Positions 44,104-53,119 of a stretch of DNA of 64,000 bases are shown here, piece after piece (the stretch's first letter is position 1; every line of letters begins with the position of its first letter). This DNA comes from Quadrisphaera sp. DSM 44207 (GTDB lineage Bacteria > Actinomycetota > Actinomycetes > Actinomycetales > Quadrisphaeraceae), in assembly GCF_900101335.1 (NCBI RefSeq), contig NZ_FNKA01000002.1, positions 248,001 to 312,000 of the forward strand. Reading direction: 5' to 3'. The notes beneath the pieces were generated by a model that was not told the origin of the DNA, did no database searches, and saw only the letters and a program-made list of their open reading frames with translations. Made by a program: the position numbers and the translations under genes.

Positions 44104-44979
44104 ATGACGAGCGACCTGCAGGCGCCGGCGGCGCCGGCTGCGCTGGGTCCCACCGGGCGCCCCCTCGTCGACTTCCCCGTGCCGCCGCCGCTCGACCAGC
44201 ACGGCCCCGCGCGGGTGATCGCGATGTGCAACCAGAAGGGCGGCGTCGGCAAGACCACGACGACGATCAACCTCGGCGCGGCGCTCGCGGAGTACGGGCG
44301 CAGGGTCCTCCTCGTCGACTTCGACCCCCAGGGCGCGCTGTCCGTGGGCCTCGGCGTGAACCCGCACGAGCTCGACGCGACCGTGTACACGCTGCTCATG
44401 GACCGCCGCACCCCGGTGCACGAGGTGGTGCGCCCCACCCGGCTGCCGGGCGTGGACATCCTGCCGGCGAACATCGACCTGTCCGCGGCCGAGGTGCAGC
44501 TGGTCAGCGAGGTCGCCCGCGAGCAGGCGCTCGTGCGCAGCCTGCGCCCCGTCCTGGACGACTACGACGTGGTCCTCGTCGACTGCCAGCCGTCCCTGGG
44601 CCTGCTCACGGTCAACGCGCTGACCGCCGCGCACGGGGTGATGATCCCGCTGGAGTGCGAGTTCTTCGCCCTGCGCGGCGTGGCGCTGCTGGTGGAGACG
44701 ATCGAGAAGATCCAGGACCGCCTCAACCCGGCGCTGCGCATCGACGGGATCCTCGCCACCATGTACGACCCGCGCACCCTGCACAGCCGCGAGGTCGTCG
44801 CCCGCGTCGTGGAGGCCTTCGGCGACCGGGTCTTCGACACCCTCATCGCCCGCACGGTGAAGTTCCCCGACGCGTCCGTGGCCGCCGAGCCGATCACCAC
44901 CTACGCGCCCGACCACGCGGGAGCGGAGAGCTACCGGCGCCTGGCCCGCGAGCTCGTCGCCCGCGGCGGCGCGGCCTGA
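44104..44979 (+). CDS. ParA-family ATPase
   Basis: 291 residues from ATG 44104. The deviant Walker A is CNQKGGVGKTTTTINLGAAL, Walker A' VLLVDFDPQGALSVGLGVNP, and Walker B VVLVDCQPSLGLLTVNALT. Later MIPLECEFFALRGVALLVET and LATMYDPRTLHSREVVARV are typical of the chromosomal ParA relatives that sit beside scpA in actinobacteria. It precedes scpA by 2 bases. Exact partner (a ParB) is not in the window. Acts on chromosome organisation. Confidence 0.93.
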   Translation: MTSDLQAPAAPAALGPTGRPLVDFPVPPPLDQHGPARVIAMCNQKGGVGKTTTTINLGAALAEYGRRVLLVDFDPQGALSVGLGVNPHELDATVYTLLMDRRTPVHEVVRPTRLPGVDILPANIDLSAAEVQLVSEVAREQALVRSLRPVLDDYDVVLVDCQPSLGLLTVNALTAAHGVMIPLECEFFALRGVALLVETIEKIQDRLNPALRIDGILATMYDPRTLHSREVVARVVEAFGDRVFDTLIARTVKFPDASVAAEPITTYAPDHAGAESYRRLARELVARGGAA

Positions 44980-44981
44980 GC

Positions 44982-45977
44982 GTGGCCGCCCTGCCCGCGC
45001 GCACGTCCCCGAGCCCGTCCCCCCGCGCGTCCTCGGGCGCGTCCTCGAGCGCGTCCTCGGGCACGTCGTCGAGCGCGGGCCGGGGCGCCGGCGGGGACGT
45101 GCCCGGAGGGGTGCTCACCTCGCGCGACGCGCCGTCCTTCGAGGTCCACCTCGACGTGTTCACCGGGCCCTTCGACCTGCTGCTGGGGCTGATCGCCAAG
45201 CACCGCCTCGACATCACCGAGGTCGCGCTCGCCGCCGTCACCGACGAGTTCATCGCCCACCTGCGCCGGGCGTCCCAGGGCGAGGACGCCGGCGCCGCGG
45301 AGCACCTGGGGCAGGCCAGCGGGTTCCTCCTCGTCGCGGCCACCCTGCTCGACCTCAAGGCCGCGCGCCTGCTGCCCGCCGCGGAGGTCGAGGACGCCGA
45401 GGACGTGGCGCTGCTCGAGGCGCGCGACCTGCTCTTCGCGCGCCTGCTGCAGCACCGCGCCTACGCCCAGGTGGCGGCCGTGCTGGGGGAGCGCCTGGCC
45501 GACGAGGCCCGTCGCGTGCCCCGCTCGGTGCCCCCCGAGCCGCACCTGGCGGCGGCGCTGCCCGAGCTGGTGCTGGCCACGACGCCGCACCAGCTGGCCG
45601 CCCTCGCCGCGGCGGCGCTCAGCCCGCGCCCCCGCGCTCCCGGCGTGACCACCGAGCACCTGCACGCGCCCGCCGTGAGCGTCCCCGAGCAGGTGGCCCT
45701 GCTCGAGCAGCGCCTGCGGCGGCGCGGCGCCGCGACCTTCGCCGAGCTCGTCGCGGCCGAGGACGCCGGGGACGGCGCGAGGGCCGGCGGCGGGGACGGC
45801 GGCGCGGGGGCCGGCGCGGCGCTGGTCGTCGGCCGCTTCCTCGCCGTCCTGGAGCTCTACCGCCGCGGGCGGGTGCAGCTGGTGCAGCCCGAGCCGCTCG
45901 GGCAGCTGCTCGTGCGGTGGGACCCCGACCCCGACGCGGGCGTGGCCTCCCCGCCGCCCCCGGCGGTGCTGCCGTGA
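44982..45977 (+). CDS. scpA: Segregation and condensation protein A
   Basis: 331 residues from GTG 44982. After a Ser/Ala/Gly-rich leader of about 40 residues comes the conserved start FEVHLDVFTGPFDLLLGLIA and KHRLDITEVALAAVTDEF, then HLGQASGFLLVAATLLDLKA. ScpA is the kleisin that links the SMC heads. The C-terminal winged-helix part contains VGRFLAVLELYRRGRVQLVQ. It follows parA and overlaps scpB. A low-complexity DGARAGGGDGGAGAG loop lies in the middle. Confidence 0.95.
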   Translation: MAALPARTSPSPSPRASSGASSSASSGTSSSAGRGAGGDVPGGVLTSRDAPSFEVHLDVFTGPFDLLLGLIAKHRLDITEVALAAVTDEFIAHLRRASQGEDAGAAEHLGQASGFLLVAATLLDLKAARLLPAAEVEDAEDVALLEARDLLFARLLQHRAYAQVAAVLGERLADEARRVPRSVPPEPHLAAALPELVLATTPHQLAALAAAALSPRPRAPGVTTEHLHAPAVSVPEQVALLEQRLRRRGAATFAELVAAEDAGDGARAGGGDGGAGAGAALVVGRFLAVLELYRRGRVQLVQPEPLGQLLVRWDPDPDAGVASPPPPAVLP

Positions 45978-46600
45978 GCGCCCCCGTCCCCGAGGACGCC
46001 GGGCACGGCGCCGAGGAGCGGGGCTTCGACCCCGGCGCCGTGCCCGGCGGGGTGCGCGCGGCGCTGGAGGCGGTGCTCATGGTCGTCGACGCGCCCGCGC
46101 CCGCGGCGCGGCTGGCGTCCGCGCTGGGCCTGCCCGAGGCGGAGGTGGTGCGCTCGCTGGAGGAGCTGGCGCAGGAGTACCGGGCCGACCGGCGCGGCTT
46201 CGAGCTGCGCCGCACCGCCGCGGGCTGGCGCGTCTACAGCCGTCCCGACGTCGCGCCGCTCGTGCAGCGCTTCGTCGTCGACGGGCAGAGCGCGCGGCTC
46301 TCGCGCGCCGCCCTGGAGACCCTCGCGGTGATCGCCTACCGGCAGCCGGTCACCCGCGGGCGCGTCGCGGCCGTGCGCGGGGTCGACGTCGACGGCGTGG
46401 TGCGCACCCTCGTGGCGCGGGGGCTGGTCGAGGAGGAGGGCACCGACCCGGCCAGCGGCGCGCTGCTGTACCGCACGAGCGCGGCGTTCCTGGAGCGGAC
46501 GGGGCTGGGCGGCCTGGACGAGCTGCCGCCGCTGGCGCCGTTCCTGCCCGCCGACGACCAGCTCGACGAGCTCGACGACCTGATGGGGAGCGACCGGTGA
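45974..46600 (+). CDS. scpB: Segregation and condensation protein B
   Basis: 208 residues from GTG 45974, overlapping the scpA stop as GTGA. Two winged-helix domains are visible: ALEAVLMVVDAPAPAARLAS, GFELRRTAAGWRVYSRPDVA and LSRAALETLAVIAYRQPVTR, GRVAAVRGVDVDGVVRTLVA. ScpB dimers bind ScpA in the SMC complex. The next gene's GTG overlaps its stop, so the cluster is translationally coupled. Confidence 0.95.
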   Translation: MSAPVPEDAGHGAEERGFDPGAVPGGVRAALEAVLMVVDAPAPAARLASALGLPEAEVVRSLEELAQEYRADRRGFELRRTAAGWRVYSRPDVAPLVQRFVVDGQSARLSRAALETLAVIAYRQPVTRGRVAAVRGVDVDGVVRTLVARGLVEEEGTDPASGALLYRTSAAFLERTGLGGLDELPPLAPFLPADDQLDELDDLMGSDR

Positions 46601-47424
46601 GGCAGGCCAGGACCACCCGGGGACGCGGCGGGGACGAGCGGGAGCCCGACCGCAGCGGCGACGTCCACGACCCGGACGGCGTGCGCCTGCAGAAGGTGCT
46701 GGCCGGCGCCGGCCTCGGCTCTCGGCGCGCGTGCGAGGCGCTGATCGAGTCCGGGCGCGTGCGCGTCGACGGGCGCGCGGTGCGCGAGCTGGGCGTGCGC
46801 GTGGACCCGGGCACCGCGCAGGTGGAGGTCGACGGGCTGCTGCTGCAGCTGGACACCTCCAAGGTCTACCTCGCGCTGAACAAGCCGCGCGGCGTCGTCT
46901 CGACGATGCGCGACGAGCAGGGGCGCGAGGACCTGTCCGCGTTCGTCGCGGACCGCCCCGAGCGCCTCTTCCACGTCGGCCGGCTCGACACCGACACGGA
47001 GGGGCTGATCCTCCTGACCAACGACGGGGACCTCGCGCACCGCCTGCAGCACCCCTCCTTCGAGGTGCCGCGCACGTACCTGGCGGAGGTCGCCGGGCCC
47101 GTGGCCCGCGACGTCGGCCGGCGCCTGCGCGCGGGCGTGGAGCTCGAGGACGGCGAGGCGCGCGCGGACTCCTTCCGCCTGGTCGACTCCGTGCCCGGGC
47201 GCGCGGTGGTGGAGGTGGTGCTGCACGAGGGCCGCAAGCACGTGGTGCGCCGCATGCTGGCCGCGGTCGGGCACCCGGTGCTGCGCCTGGTGCGCACCCG
47301 GATCGGCCCGGTGCACCTGGGGGACCTGCGCGCGGGCGCCACGCGCCCGCTCACGCGCGAGGAGCTCGGTCGCCTGCGCGGGGCCCCGGCAGCGCGTCCG
47401 GCGCGGCGGGGCGGGGAGCGCTGA
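46597..47424 (+). CDS. Pseudouridine synthase (RluB/RsuA family)
   Basis: 275 residues from GTG 46597. An S4 RNA-binding domain (LQKVLAGAGLGSRRACEALI) precedes the catalytic core: the conserved Asp in HVGRLDTDTEGLILLTNDGD, then VVLHEGRKHVVRRMLAAVGH and LRLVRTRIGPVHLGDLRAG. The catalytic Asp is in the GRLDTDTEG motif. It modifies 23S rRNA (RluB-like, position inferred). The first 25 residues are Arg/Asp-rich. It overlaps scpB and aroH. Confidence 0.93.
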   Translation: MRQARTTRGRGGDEREPDRSGDVHDPDGVRLQKVLAGAGLGSRRACEALIESGRVRVDGRAVRELGVRVDPGTAQVEVDGLLLQLDTSKVYLALNKPRGVVSTMRDEQGREDLSAFVADRPERLFHVGRLDTDTEGLILLTNDGDLAHRLQHPSFEVPRTYLAEVAGPVARDVGRRLRAGVELEDGEARADSFRLVDSVPGRAVVEVVLHEGRKHVVRRMLAAVGHPVLRLVRTRIGPVHLGDLRAGATRPLTREELGRLRGAPAARPARRGGER

Positions 47425-47786
47425 TGGCGCTGCGCGCGGTGCGCGGCGCGGTCCAGCTGGACGCCGACGAGCGCGAGCACCTGCTCGCCAGCACGCGGGA
47501 GCTGGTGGCCGCGGTGATGAGCGCCAACGGCCTGCACGTGGACGACCTCGTCTCGATCCAGTTCACCTGCACCCCGGACCTGCACAGCGAGTTCCCCGCC
47601 GTCGCCGCCCGCGAGCTCGGCATGGGCGACGTGCCGCTGATGTGCAGCGTCGAGGTCGACGTCGCCGGCGCCCTGCCGCGCGTGGTGCGCCTGATGGCCC
47701 TGGCGGAGACGCCGGCGACGCGCGCGCAGGTGCAGCACGTGTACCTGCGCGGCGCCGCGGCCCTGCGCCGGGACATCGCCCAGTGA
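47424..47786 (+). CDS. aroH: Chorismate mutase AroH
   Basis: 120 residues from ATG 47424, start overlapping the preceding stop (TGATG). The AroH-type trimeric barrel is recognised by LRAVRGAVQLDADEREHLLA, VMSANGLHVDDLVSIQFTCT, PDLHSEFPAVAARELGMGDV and PLMCSVEVDVAGALPRVVRL, where Arg, Glu and Cys line the active site. It converts chorismate to prephenate, the substrate of the TyrA encoded next. Confidence 0.95.
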   Translation: MALRAVRGAVQLDADEREHLLASTRELVAAVMSANGLHVDDLVSIQFTCTPDLHSEFPAVAARELGMGDVPLMCSVEVDVAGALPRVVRLMALAETPATRAQVQHVYLRGAAALRRDIAQ

Positions 47787-49039
47787 CCGCGCCCGCACCG
47801 CGCCCGGTGCACCCGGCGCGCACCCCCGGCCCGGTGCGGGTGGTGGGCACCGGGCTGCTGGGCACGAGCGCCGGGCTGGGCCTGCGCGCGCGCGGCGTCG
47901 ACGTCGTCCTGTCCGACCCCTCCCCGGCCGCCGCCGCCCTGGCCCGCGACCTCGGCGCCGGCCGCCTCGCCGGCCCCCGCACCGGCCCCCGCACCAGCAC
48001 GGGCGGGACGGACAGCGCGGGCGGCGCGGGCGGCGCGGGCGGCGCGGACGGCGAGCCGCGCCTGGTGCTCGTCGCCGCGCCGCCCGACGTGACCGCGCAG
48101 GTGGTGGCCGCCGAGCTGGCGGCGTGGCCGCGGGCCGTGGTCACGGACGTCGCCAGCGTCAAGCGCACGGTGCTGGCTCAGCTGCTCGCCGCCGGCGCGG
48201 ACGTCCGCCGCTACGTCGGGGGGCACCCGCTGGCGGGCCGGGAGCGCTCCGGGGCGGTGGCCGGGCGCGGGGACCTCTTCGCCGGCCGGCCGTGGGTGCT
48301 GTGCCCCGCGCCGGGCAGCACCCCGCAGGCGCTGGCCGCGGTGCGCGACCTCGCCGACGACCTCGGTGCCGTCCCGCTCGTGATGGACGCCGCCGAGCAC
48401 GACGAGGCGGTGGCGCTGGTCTCGCACGTGCCGCAGGTCGCGGCCAGCCTGGTCGCCGCCCAGCTGCGCCGCGCGCCGGAGGGGGCGGTGGCGCTGGCGG
48501 GCCAGGGGCTGCGCGACGTCACCCGCATCGCCGCCTCCGACCCGGCGCTGTGGGTGCAGATCCTCGGCGCCAACGCGGCGCCGGTCGCCAGCGTGCTGCG
48601 CTCGGTGCGCGACGGGCTGGACGCGGTGCTCGCCGCCCTGGAGGAGCTGGCGGGGGAGGACCTGGCGCGCGGGGGAGCGGGGGACGGGGGACCGGGGGAC
48701 GGGGCCGCGTCCGGCGCCGGGCCGGCGCGCACGGGGGCGCGGGCCGCGCTGGCGCGGGTGATCGCCGAGGGCGGGGCGGGGCGGGCGCGCATCCCCGGCA
48801 AGCACGGCGCGCCGCCGACCGCGTACGCGGTCGTCGCCGTCCTCGTCCCCGACGCGCCGGGGGAGCTGGCGCGCCTGCTGCGGGAGGTGGGGGAGGCCGG
48901 GGTCAACCTCGAGGACCTGCGCCTGGAGCACTCCCCGGGCCAGCCGGTCGGCCTGGCCGAGCTGTCGGTGCTGCCGGCGGCCCGCTCCCGCCTGGAGGAC
49001 GTGCTGCGCGAGCGGGGCTGGGCCGTCCACGCCGGGTGA
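47783..49039 (+). CDS. tyrA: Prephenate dehydrogenase
   Basis: 418 residues from GTG 47783, overlapping aroH by four bases. The Rossmann motif VRVVGTGLLGTSAGLGLRAR opens the catalytic domain, with VVTDVASVKRTVLAQL, GGHPLAGRERSGAVAGRGDL (active-site His) and VSHVPQVAASLVAAQL. A C-terminal ACT domain (LVPDAPGELARLLREVGEAG) is typical of tyrosine feedback control. A Gly/Ala linker and a low-complexity loop (near 230 and 300) lengthen it. Together with AroH it makes 4-hydroxyphenylpyruvate for tyrosine. Confidence 0.95.
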   Translation: MTAPAPRPVHPARTPGPVRVVGTGLLGTSAGLGLRARGVDVVLSDPSPAAAALARDLGAGRLAGPRTGPRTSTGGTDSAGGAGGAGGADGEPRLVLVAAPPDVTAQVVAAELAAWPRAVVTDVASVKRTVLAQLLAAGADVRRYVGGHPLAGRERSGAVAGRGDLFAGRPWVLCPAPGSTPQALAAVRDLADDLGAVPLVMDAAEHDEAVALVSHVPQVAASLVAAQLRRAPEGAVALAGQGLRDVTRIAASDPALWVQILGANAAPVASVLRSVRDGLDAVLAALEELAGEDLARGGAGDGGPGDGAASGAGPARTGARAALARVIAEGGAGRARIPGKHGAPPTAYAVVAVLVPDAPGELARLLREVGEAGVNLEDLRLEHSPGQPVGLAELSVLPAARSRLEDVLRERGWAVHAG

Positions 49040-49117
49040 CGCCCCGTCGAGGCGGGCCCTGGCGGGGCGGGACTCCCGGTGCGGGCCCTCCGGTGCGGGC
49101 CCTCCGGCGAGGGCGCG

Positions 49118-49927
49118 TCAGTCGGCGCTGGGAACGGCCTGCGCCGGCACGAGGTCCAGCAGCGCCGCGTGCGCGCCGGGCGCGGCCAGGACCAGGCCCC
49201 GCGTCGCGCCGTCCCACGGGCCGCCGTCGGGGGCGGTGACCGTGCCGCCGGCCTCGGCGACGAGCAGCGCCGGGCCGTGCAGGTCGCGCCGCTCGCCGCG
49301 CAGGCGCACCGAGCCCACGACGCGCCCGTCCGCGACCGAGGCGACCTCCGCGGCCGAGGACTCGACGATCTTCGGCAGCCAGCCGGCGCGCACCACGGCC
49401 GGCACGAGGGCGGCGGGCACGCGCACGATGCCGCCTGCCTCGACCTCGGTGGCCGGCAGCTGCAGCCGCTCGCCGTCGCGGTGCGCCCCGCGCCCGCGCG
49501 CGGCGGTGTAGAGGACGCCGCCGGTCCAGACGGCGACGAGCTCGCACGCGTCGCCGCGCCAGGCGGAGAGCACCACCGACCACGGCCCCAGGCGCCGCGC
49601 GTAGTTGAGGGTGCCGTCGACCGGGTCGACCACCCAGGTGCGCCCGCTGGTGCCTGCGCGGTCCACGCGCTCCTCGCCGACGAGGCCGTCGTGCGGGTAG
49701 CGCTCGCGCAGGGCGGCGTCCACGGCCAGCTCGACGTCGAGGTCGACCTCGGTGACCACCGACCCGGTCAGGGCCGCCGCGGGCTTGCGCTGCTCGACCA
49801 CGCCCACCTGGCGCCGGGCGGCCTCGTGCCCGGAGCGGGTCACCAGGTCCCCGGCGAAGGCCAGGGCCTGCAGGACCTCGTCGTCGGCGCCCGCCGCGCT
49901 CGCAGGGGTGCCCTCGGCTGCGCTCAC
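49118..49927 (-). CDS. Inositol monophosphatase family protein
   Basis: 269 residues from GTG or ATG 49927 (MSAAEGTPASAAGADDEVLQ). Metal-binding motifs are GLVGEERVD (GEE), VVDPVDGTLNYARRLGPWSV (DPxDGT) and the late GPALLVAEAGGTVTAPDGGP (family W-D-x-A region replaced by HGPALL). Members dephosphorylate inositol phosphate, or 3'-phosphoadenosine phosphate, or act in purine and histidine pathways; substrate not resolved here. Divergent from cmk. Confidence 0.85.
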   Translation of the reverse strand: MSAAEGTPASAAGADDEVLQALAFAGDLVTRSGHEAARRQVGVVEQRKPAAALTGSVVTEVDLDVELAVDAALRERYPHDGLVGEERVDRAGTSGRTWVVDPVDGTLNYARRLGPWSVVLSAWRGDACELVAVWTGGVLYTAARGRGAHRDGERLQLPATEVEAGGIVRVPAALVPAVVRAGWLPKIVESSAAEVASVADGRVVGSVRLRGERRDLHGPALLVAEAGGTVTAPDGGPWDGATRGLVLAAPGAHAALLDLVPAQAVPSAD

Positions 49928-50024
49928 GTGCGGGGAGCCTAGCCATCCGGGCGGCGTCCGGCGCGGGCACTACCCTCGTGCCCGCCCCACCCGCCCCCGT
50001 TCCCGTCCCTCCTGGAGGACCCCC

Positions 50025-50723
50025 GTGCCCGAGCAGCCCCGCGGCCTGGTCGTCGCCGTCGACGGCCCGTCCGGCTCGGGCAAGTCCACCGTCTCGCGCG
50101 AGGTCGCGCGCCGCCTGGGGCTGGCGTACCTGGACACCGGGGCGATGTACCGGGCGGTGTGCTGGTGGTGCCTGGAGACCGGCGTCGACCTGCAGGACGC
50201 CGAGGCGGTCGCGCGCGCGGCCCGGGCGCTGGACCTGCGGATGGTCCCCGACCCCGCCGCCCCGCGCGTGCTGGTGGCCGGGCGGGAGGTCAGCGCCGCG
50301 CTGCGGGAGAGCCGGATCTCGACCGCGGTCAGCGCCGTCGCGACCAACCCGGCCGTGCGCGCGGAGCTGCTGCGCCGCCAGCGCGAGATCCTCGCCGAGG
50401 CCTCCGCGCCGGGCCGTCCCGGCGTGGTCGCCGAGGGCCGCGACATCACCACGGTGGTGGCCCCGGACGCCGACGTGCGGCTGCTGCTCACCGCCGACGA
50501 GGGCGCCCGCCTGGCCCGGCGGGCGCGCGAGCTGCACGGGAGCACCGACGCGGAGGCGGTCGAGCGCACGCGCGACGAGGTGCTGCGCCGCGACCGCGAC
50601 GACTCCACCGTCTCGACCTTCCACGTGGCCGCGGACGGCGTCGTGACGGTGGACAGCTCCGGGATGGACCTGCACCAGACCGTCGCGGCGGTGCTGCAGC
50701 TGGTCGAGGACTCCGCGGCGTGA
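50025..50723 (+). CDS. cmk: Cytidylate kinase
   Basis: 232 residues from GTG 50025 with GGAGG 9 bases upstream. The P-loop is [20 protein letters not shown], followed by [19 protein letters not shown] and [20 protein letters not shown], with [19 protein letters not shown] near the end. It phosphorylates CMP and dCMP. It precedes der, the standard order in actinobacteria, with a 37-base gap and a GGAGGG ribosome binding site for der. Confidence 0.95.
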   Translation: MPEQPRGLVVAVDGPSGSGKSTVSREVARRLGLAYLDTGAMYRAVCWWCLETGVDLQDAEAVARAARALDLRMVPDPAAPRVLVAGREVSAALRESRISTAVSAVATNPAVRAELLRRQREILAEASAPGRPGVVAEGRDITTVVAPDADVRLLLTADEGARLARRARELHGSTDAEAVERTRDEVLRRDRDDSTVSTFHVAADGVVTVDSSGMDLHQTVAAVLQLVEDSAA

Positions 50724-50760
50724 GCGCGCTGCCCGACCCCGCGGCGCCAGGAGGGCGACC

Positions 50761-52269
50761 ATGAGCACCGAGGACCGCAGCACCCCGGCCGCAGCTGATA
50801 ACGGAAGCGTGCACGACTCAGCCGGGAACGCGGGCACGGACCCGACGCGGGCGCTGCGCGCCGGCCTGGAGGAGTACGACCTCAACCCCGAGGACCTCGC
50901 CGTCCTCGAGGGCACCCCCGGCGCGGCGGAGGAGGGGGGGAGCGGGCCGCTGCCCGTGGTCGCCGTCGTGGGGCGGCCGAACGTGGGCAAGTCCACGCTG
51001 GTCAACCGCGTGCTGGGGCGGCGCGAGGCCGTCGTCCAGGACGTGCCGGGCGTGACGCGCGACCGGGTCAGCTACACCACGGAGTGGGCGGGTCGGCCGT
51101 TCACGGTCATCGACACCGGGGGGTGGGAGGTCGACGTCTCCGGCCTGGACGCGCGGGTGGCCGAGCAGGCCGAGGTCGCCGTCCAGCTCGCCGACGCGGT
51201 GATCTTCGTCGTGGACGCGACCGTGGGCGCCACCGCCACCGACGAGGCGGTGGTGCGGCTGCTGCGCCGCTCGGGCAAGCCGGTGGTGCTGGCCGCGAAC
51301 AAGGTCGACGACGCGCGCGGGGAGGCCGACGCGGCGTCGCTGTGGTCCCTGGGGCTGGGGGAGCCGCACCCGGTCTCCGCCGTGCACGGGCGCGGCTCGG
51401 GCGACCTGCTGGACGCCGTCCTCGCGGCGCTGCCCGCCCTGCCGCCGCAGCGGCCGGCGCCGAGCGAGCAGGGCCCGCGGCGGGTGGCGCTGCTGGGGCG
51501 CCCGAACGTGGGCAAGTCCAGCCTGCTCAACAAGCTCGCCGGCGAGGAGCGGGTCGTGGTCGACCCCACCGCCGGCACCACGCGCGACCCCGTCGACGAG
51601 CTGGTGGAGCTCGGGGGGCGCACGTGGCGCTTCGTGGACACGGCGGGCATCCGCCGCCGGGTGCACCAGACCAGGGGCGCGGACTTCTACGCCTCGCTGC
51701 GCACCCAGGCGGCCCTGGAGCGGGCGGAGGTGGCCGTCGTCCTGCTCGAGGCCAACGAGCGCCTGAGCGAGCAGGACACCCGGATCATCTCCTCCGTCGT
51801 CGAGGCCGGCCGGGCGCTGGTGCTGGCGTTCAACAAGTGGGACCTGATCGACGAGGAGCGCCGGTACTACCTGGAGCGGGAGATCGAGCAGGACCTGGTG
51901 CAGGTGCGCTGGGCGCCGCGGGTGAACATCTCCGCGCGCACCGGGCGCCACGTGGACAGGCTGGTCCCGGCCCTGGACACCGCGCTGGCCTCCTGGGAGG
52001 CGCGGATCCCCACCGGGCGGCTGAACGCCTTCCTCGGGGCGGTCGTCGCCGCCCACCCGCACCCGCTGCGCGGCGGCAAGCAGCCGCGGATCCTCTTCGG
52101 CACGCAGGCGTCGACGAGGCCGCCGCGCTTCGTGCTGTTCGCCTCGGGGTTCCTCGAGGCCGGCTACCGCCGCTTCCTCGAGCGGCGCCTGCGCGAGGAG
52201 TTCGGGTTCGAGGGCTCGCCGGTGGAGGTCTCGGTGCGGGTGCGCGAGAAGCGCCGCGGGCGCGGCTGA
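50761..52269 (+). CDS. der: Ribosome biogenesis GTPase Der
   Basis: 502 residues. Two tandem GTPase domains are present: [20 protein letters not shown] with [13 protein letters not shown] and ANKVDDARG, and [20 protein letters not shown] with [14 protein letters not shown] and [13 protein letters not shown]-like C-terminal domain follows ([40 protein letters not shown]). An N-terminal acidic extension of about 60 residues precedes the first G domain, as in other actinobacteria. Der acts in 50S assembly. Confidence 0.97.
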   Translation: MSTEDRSTPAAADNGSVHDSAGNAGTDPTRALRAGLEEYDLNPEDLAVLEGTPGAAEEGGSGPLPVVAVVGRPNVGKSTLVNRVLGRREAVVQDVPGVTRDRVSYTTEWAGRPFTVIDTGGWEVDVSGLDARVAEQAEVAVQLADAVIFVVDATVGATATDEAVVRLLRRSGKPVVLAANKVDDARGEADAASLWSLGLGEPHPVSAVHGRGSGDLLDAVLAALPALPPQRPAPSEQGPRRVALLGRPNVGKSSLLNKLAGEERVVVDPTAGTTRDPVDELVELGGRTWRFVDTAGIRRRVHQTRGADFYASLRTQAALERAEVAVVLLEANERLSEQDTRIISSVVEAGRALVLAFNKWDLIDEERRYYLEREIEQDLVQVRWAPRVNISARTGRHVDRLVPALDTALASWEARIPTGRLNAFLGAVVAAHPHPLRGGKQPRILFGTQASTRPPRFVLFASGFLEAGYRRFLERRLREEFGFEGSPVEVSVRVREKRRGRG

Positions 52270-52312
52270 CGCAGCGCGCAGGGAGCCGACGCCGGGCGGT
52301 CGGTCGTCGCGG

Positions 52313-52318
52313 TAGGGT
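52313..52318 (+). promoter_or_regulatory. Probable -10 box of tRNA-Pro
   Basis: TAGGGT lies 22 bases before the tRNA 5' end. No clear -35 is seen. Confidence 0.3.
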
Positions 52319-52340
52319 GGGCGCAGGCCCGCGAGGGCTC

Positions 52341-52414
<74 letters not shown>

Positions 52415-52425
52415 CTCGGTGCTGA

Positions 52426-52469
52426 GCAGGCGGTGGCGGCGGCCTCGCGAGGCCGCCGCCACCGCCTGC
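52426..52469. terminator. Palindromic terminator after tRNA-Pro
   Basis: A perfect 44-base palindrome (22-base arms) centred on CGCG begins 12 bases after the tRNA end. Confidence 0.8.
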
Positions 52470-52495
52470 GCCAGCGGAGTGGCGGAGGGGGGCCC

Positions 52496-53119
52496 GTGCC
52501 CGAGTCGGCGATCAGCAGCCGGGTCCTGACCGTGCCGAACCTGCTCAGCCTCTCGCGGCTCGTCCTGGTGCCCGTCTTCGCCTGGCTGATCCTCACCCAC
52601 CGCGACGTCGCGGCGCTGGTGGTGCTCGCCGCCTCCGGGCTCAGCGACTACGTCGACGGCTACCTGGCCCGCCGCTGGCACCAGGAGACGCGCCTGGGTC
52701 AGCTGCTGGACCCGGCCGCGGACCGGCTGTACATCCTCGTCACGCTGCTCGGCCTGGCCTGGCGCGAGCTGGTGCCGTGGTGGGTCGTCGTCCTCATCGT
52801 CGCCCGCGACTTCCTCCTCTTCGCCACCCTGCCGGTGCTCACCCGCGCCGGGTACGGGCCGCTGCCGGTGCACTACCTGGGCAAGGCGGCCACCTTCTGC
52901 CTGCTCTACGCGTTCCCGCTGATCCTGCTCAGCGAGGTCGCCGGCAGCGTCGGGGAGGTCGCCCGGGCCCTGGGCTGGGCCTTCGCGTGGTGGGGCACCG
53001 GCCTGTACTGGTGGGCGGGGCTGCTGTACCTGCGGCAGGTGCGCCAGGTCGTGCGCGCCGCGGGCCCGCCGGTGGCGCGCGCCTCCACCGGTGCCCCGAG
53101 CGAGGTCGGCCGCTCGTGA
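52496..53119 (+). CDS. CDP-alcohol phosphatidyltransferase
   Basis: 207 residues from GTG 52496 (GGAGGGGG upstream). The catalytic motif SDYVDGYLARRWHQETRLGQ then LLDPAADRLY fits D-G-x2-A-R-x8-G-x3-D-x3-D of CDP-alcohol phosphotransferases. Six hydrophobic helices are predicted. The enzyme moves a phosphatidyl group from CDP-diacylglycerol to an alcohol such as glycerol-phosphate or inositol-phosphate, which one is not clear. It starts the cluster with the DUF881 and small basic protein genes; its stop overlaps the DUF881 start. Confidence 0.9.
   Translation: MPESAISSRVLTVPNLLSLSRLVLVPVFAWLILTHRDVAALVVLAASGLSDYVDGYLARRWHQETRLGQLLDPAADRLYILVTLLGLAWRELVPWWVVVLIVARDFLLFATLPVLTRAGYGPLPVHYLGKAATFCLLYAFPLILLSEVAGSVGEVARALGWAFAWWGTGLYWWAGLLYLRQVRQVVRAAGPPVARASTGAPSEVGRS

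Noticed and set aside
41907..44474. Extended minus-strand frame upstream of the spermidine-synthase-like gene
   Set aside because: The part beyond 42776 is antisense to xerD and parA and low complexity; only the 289-residue part is real.
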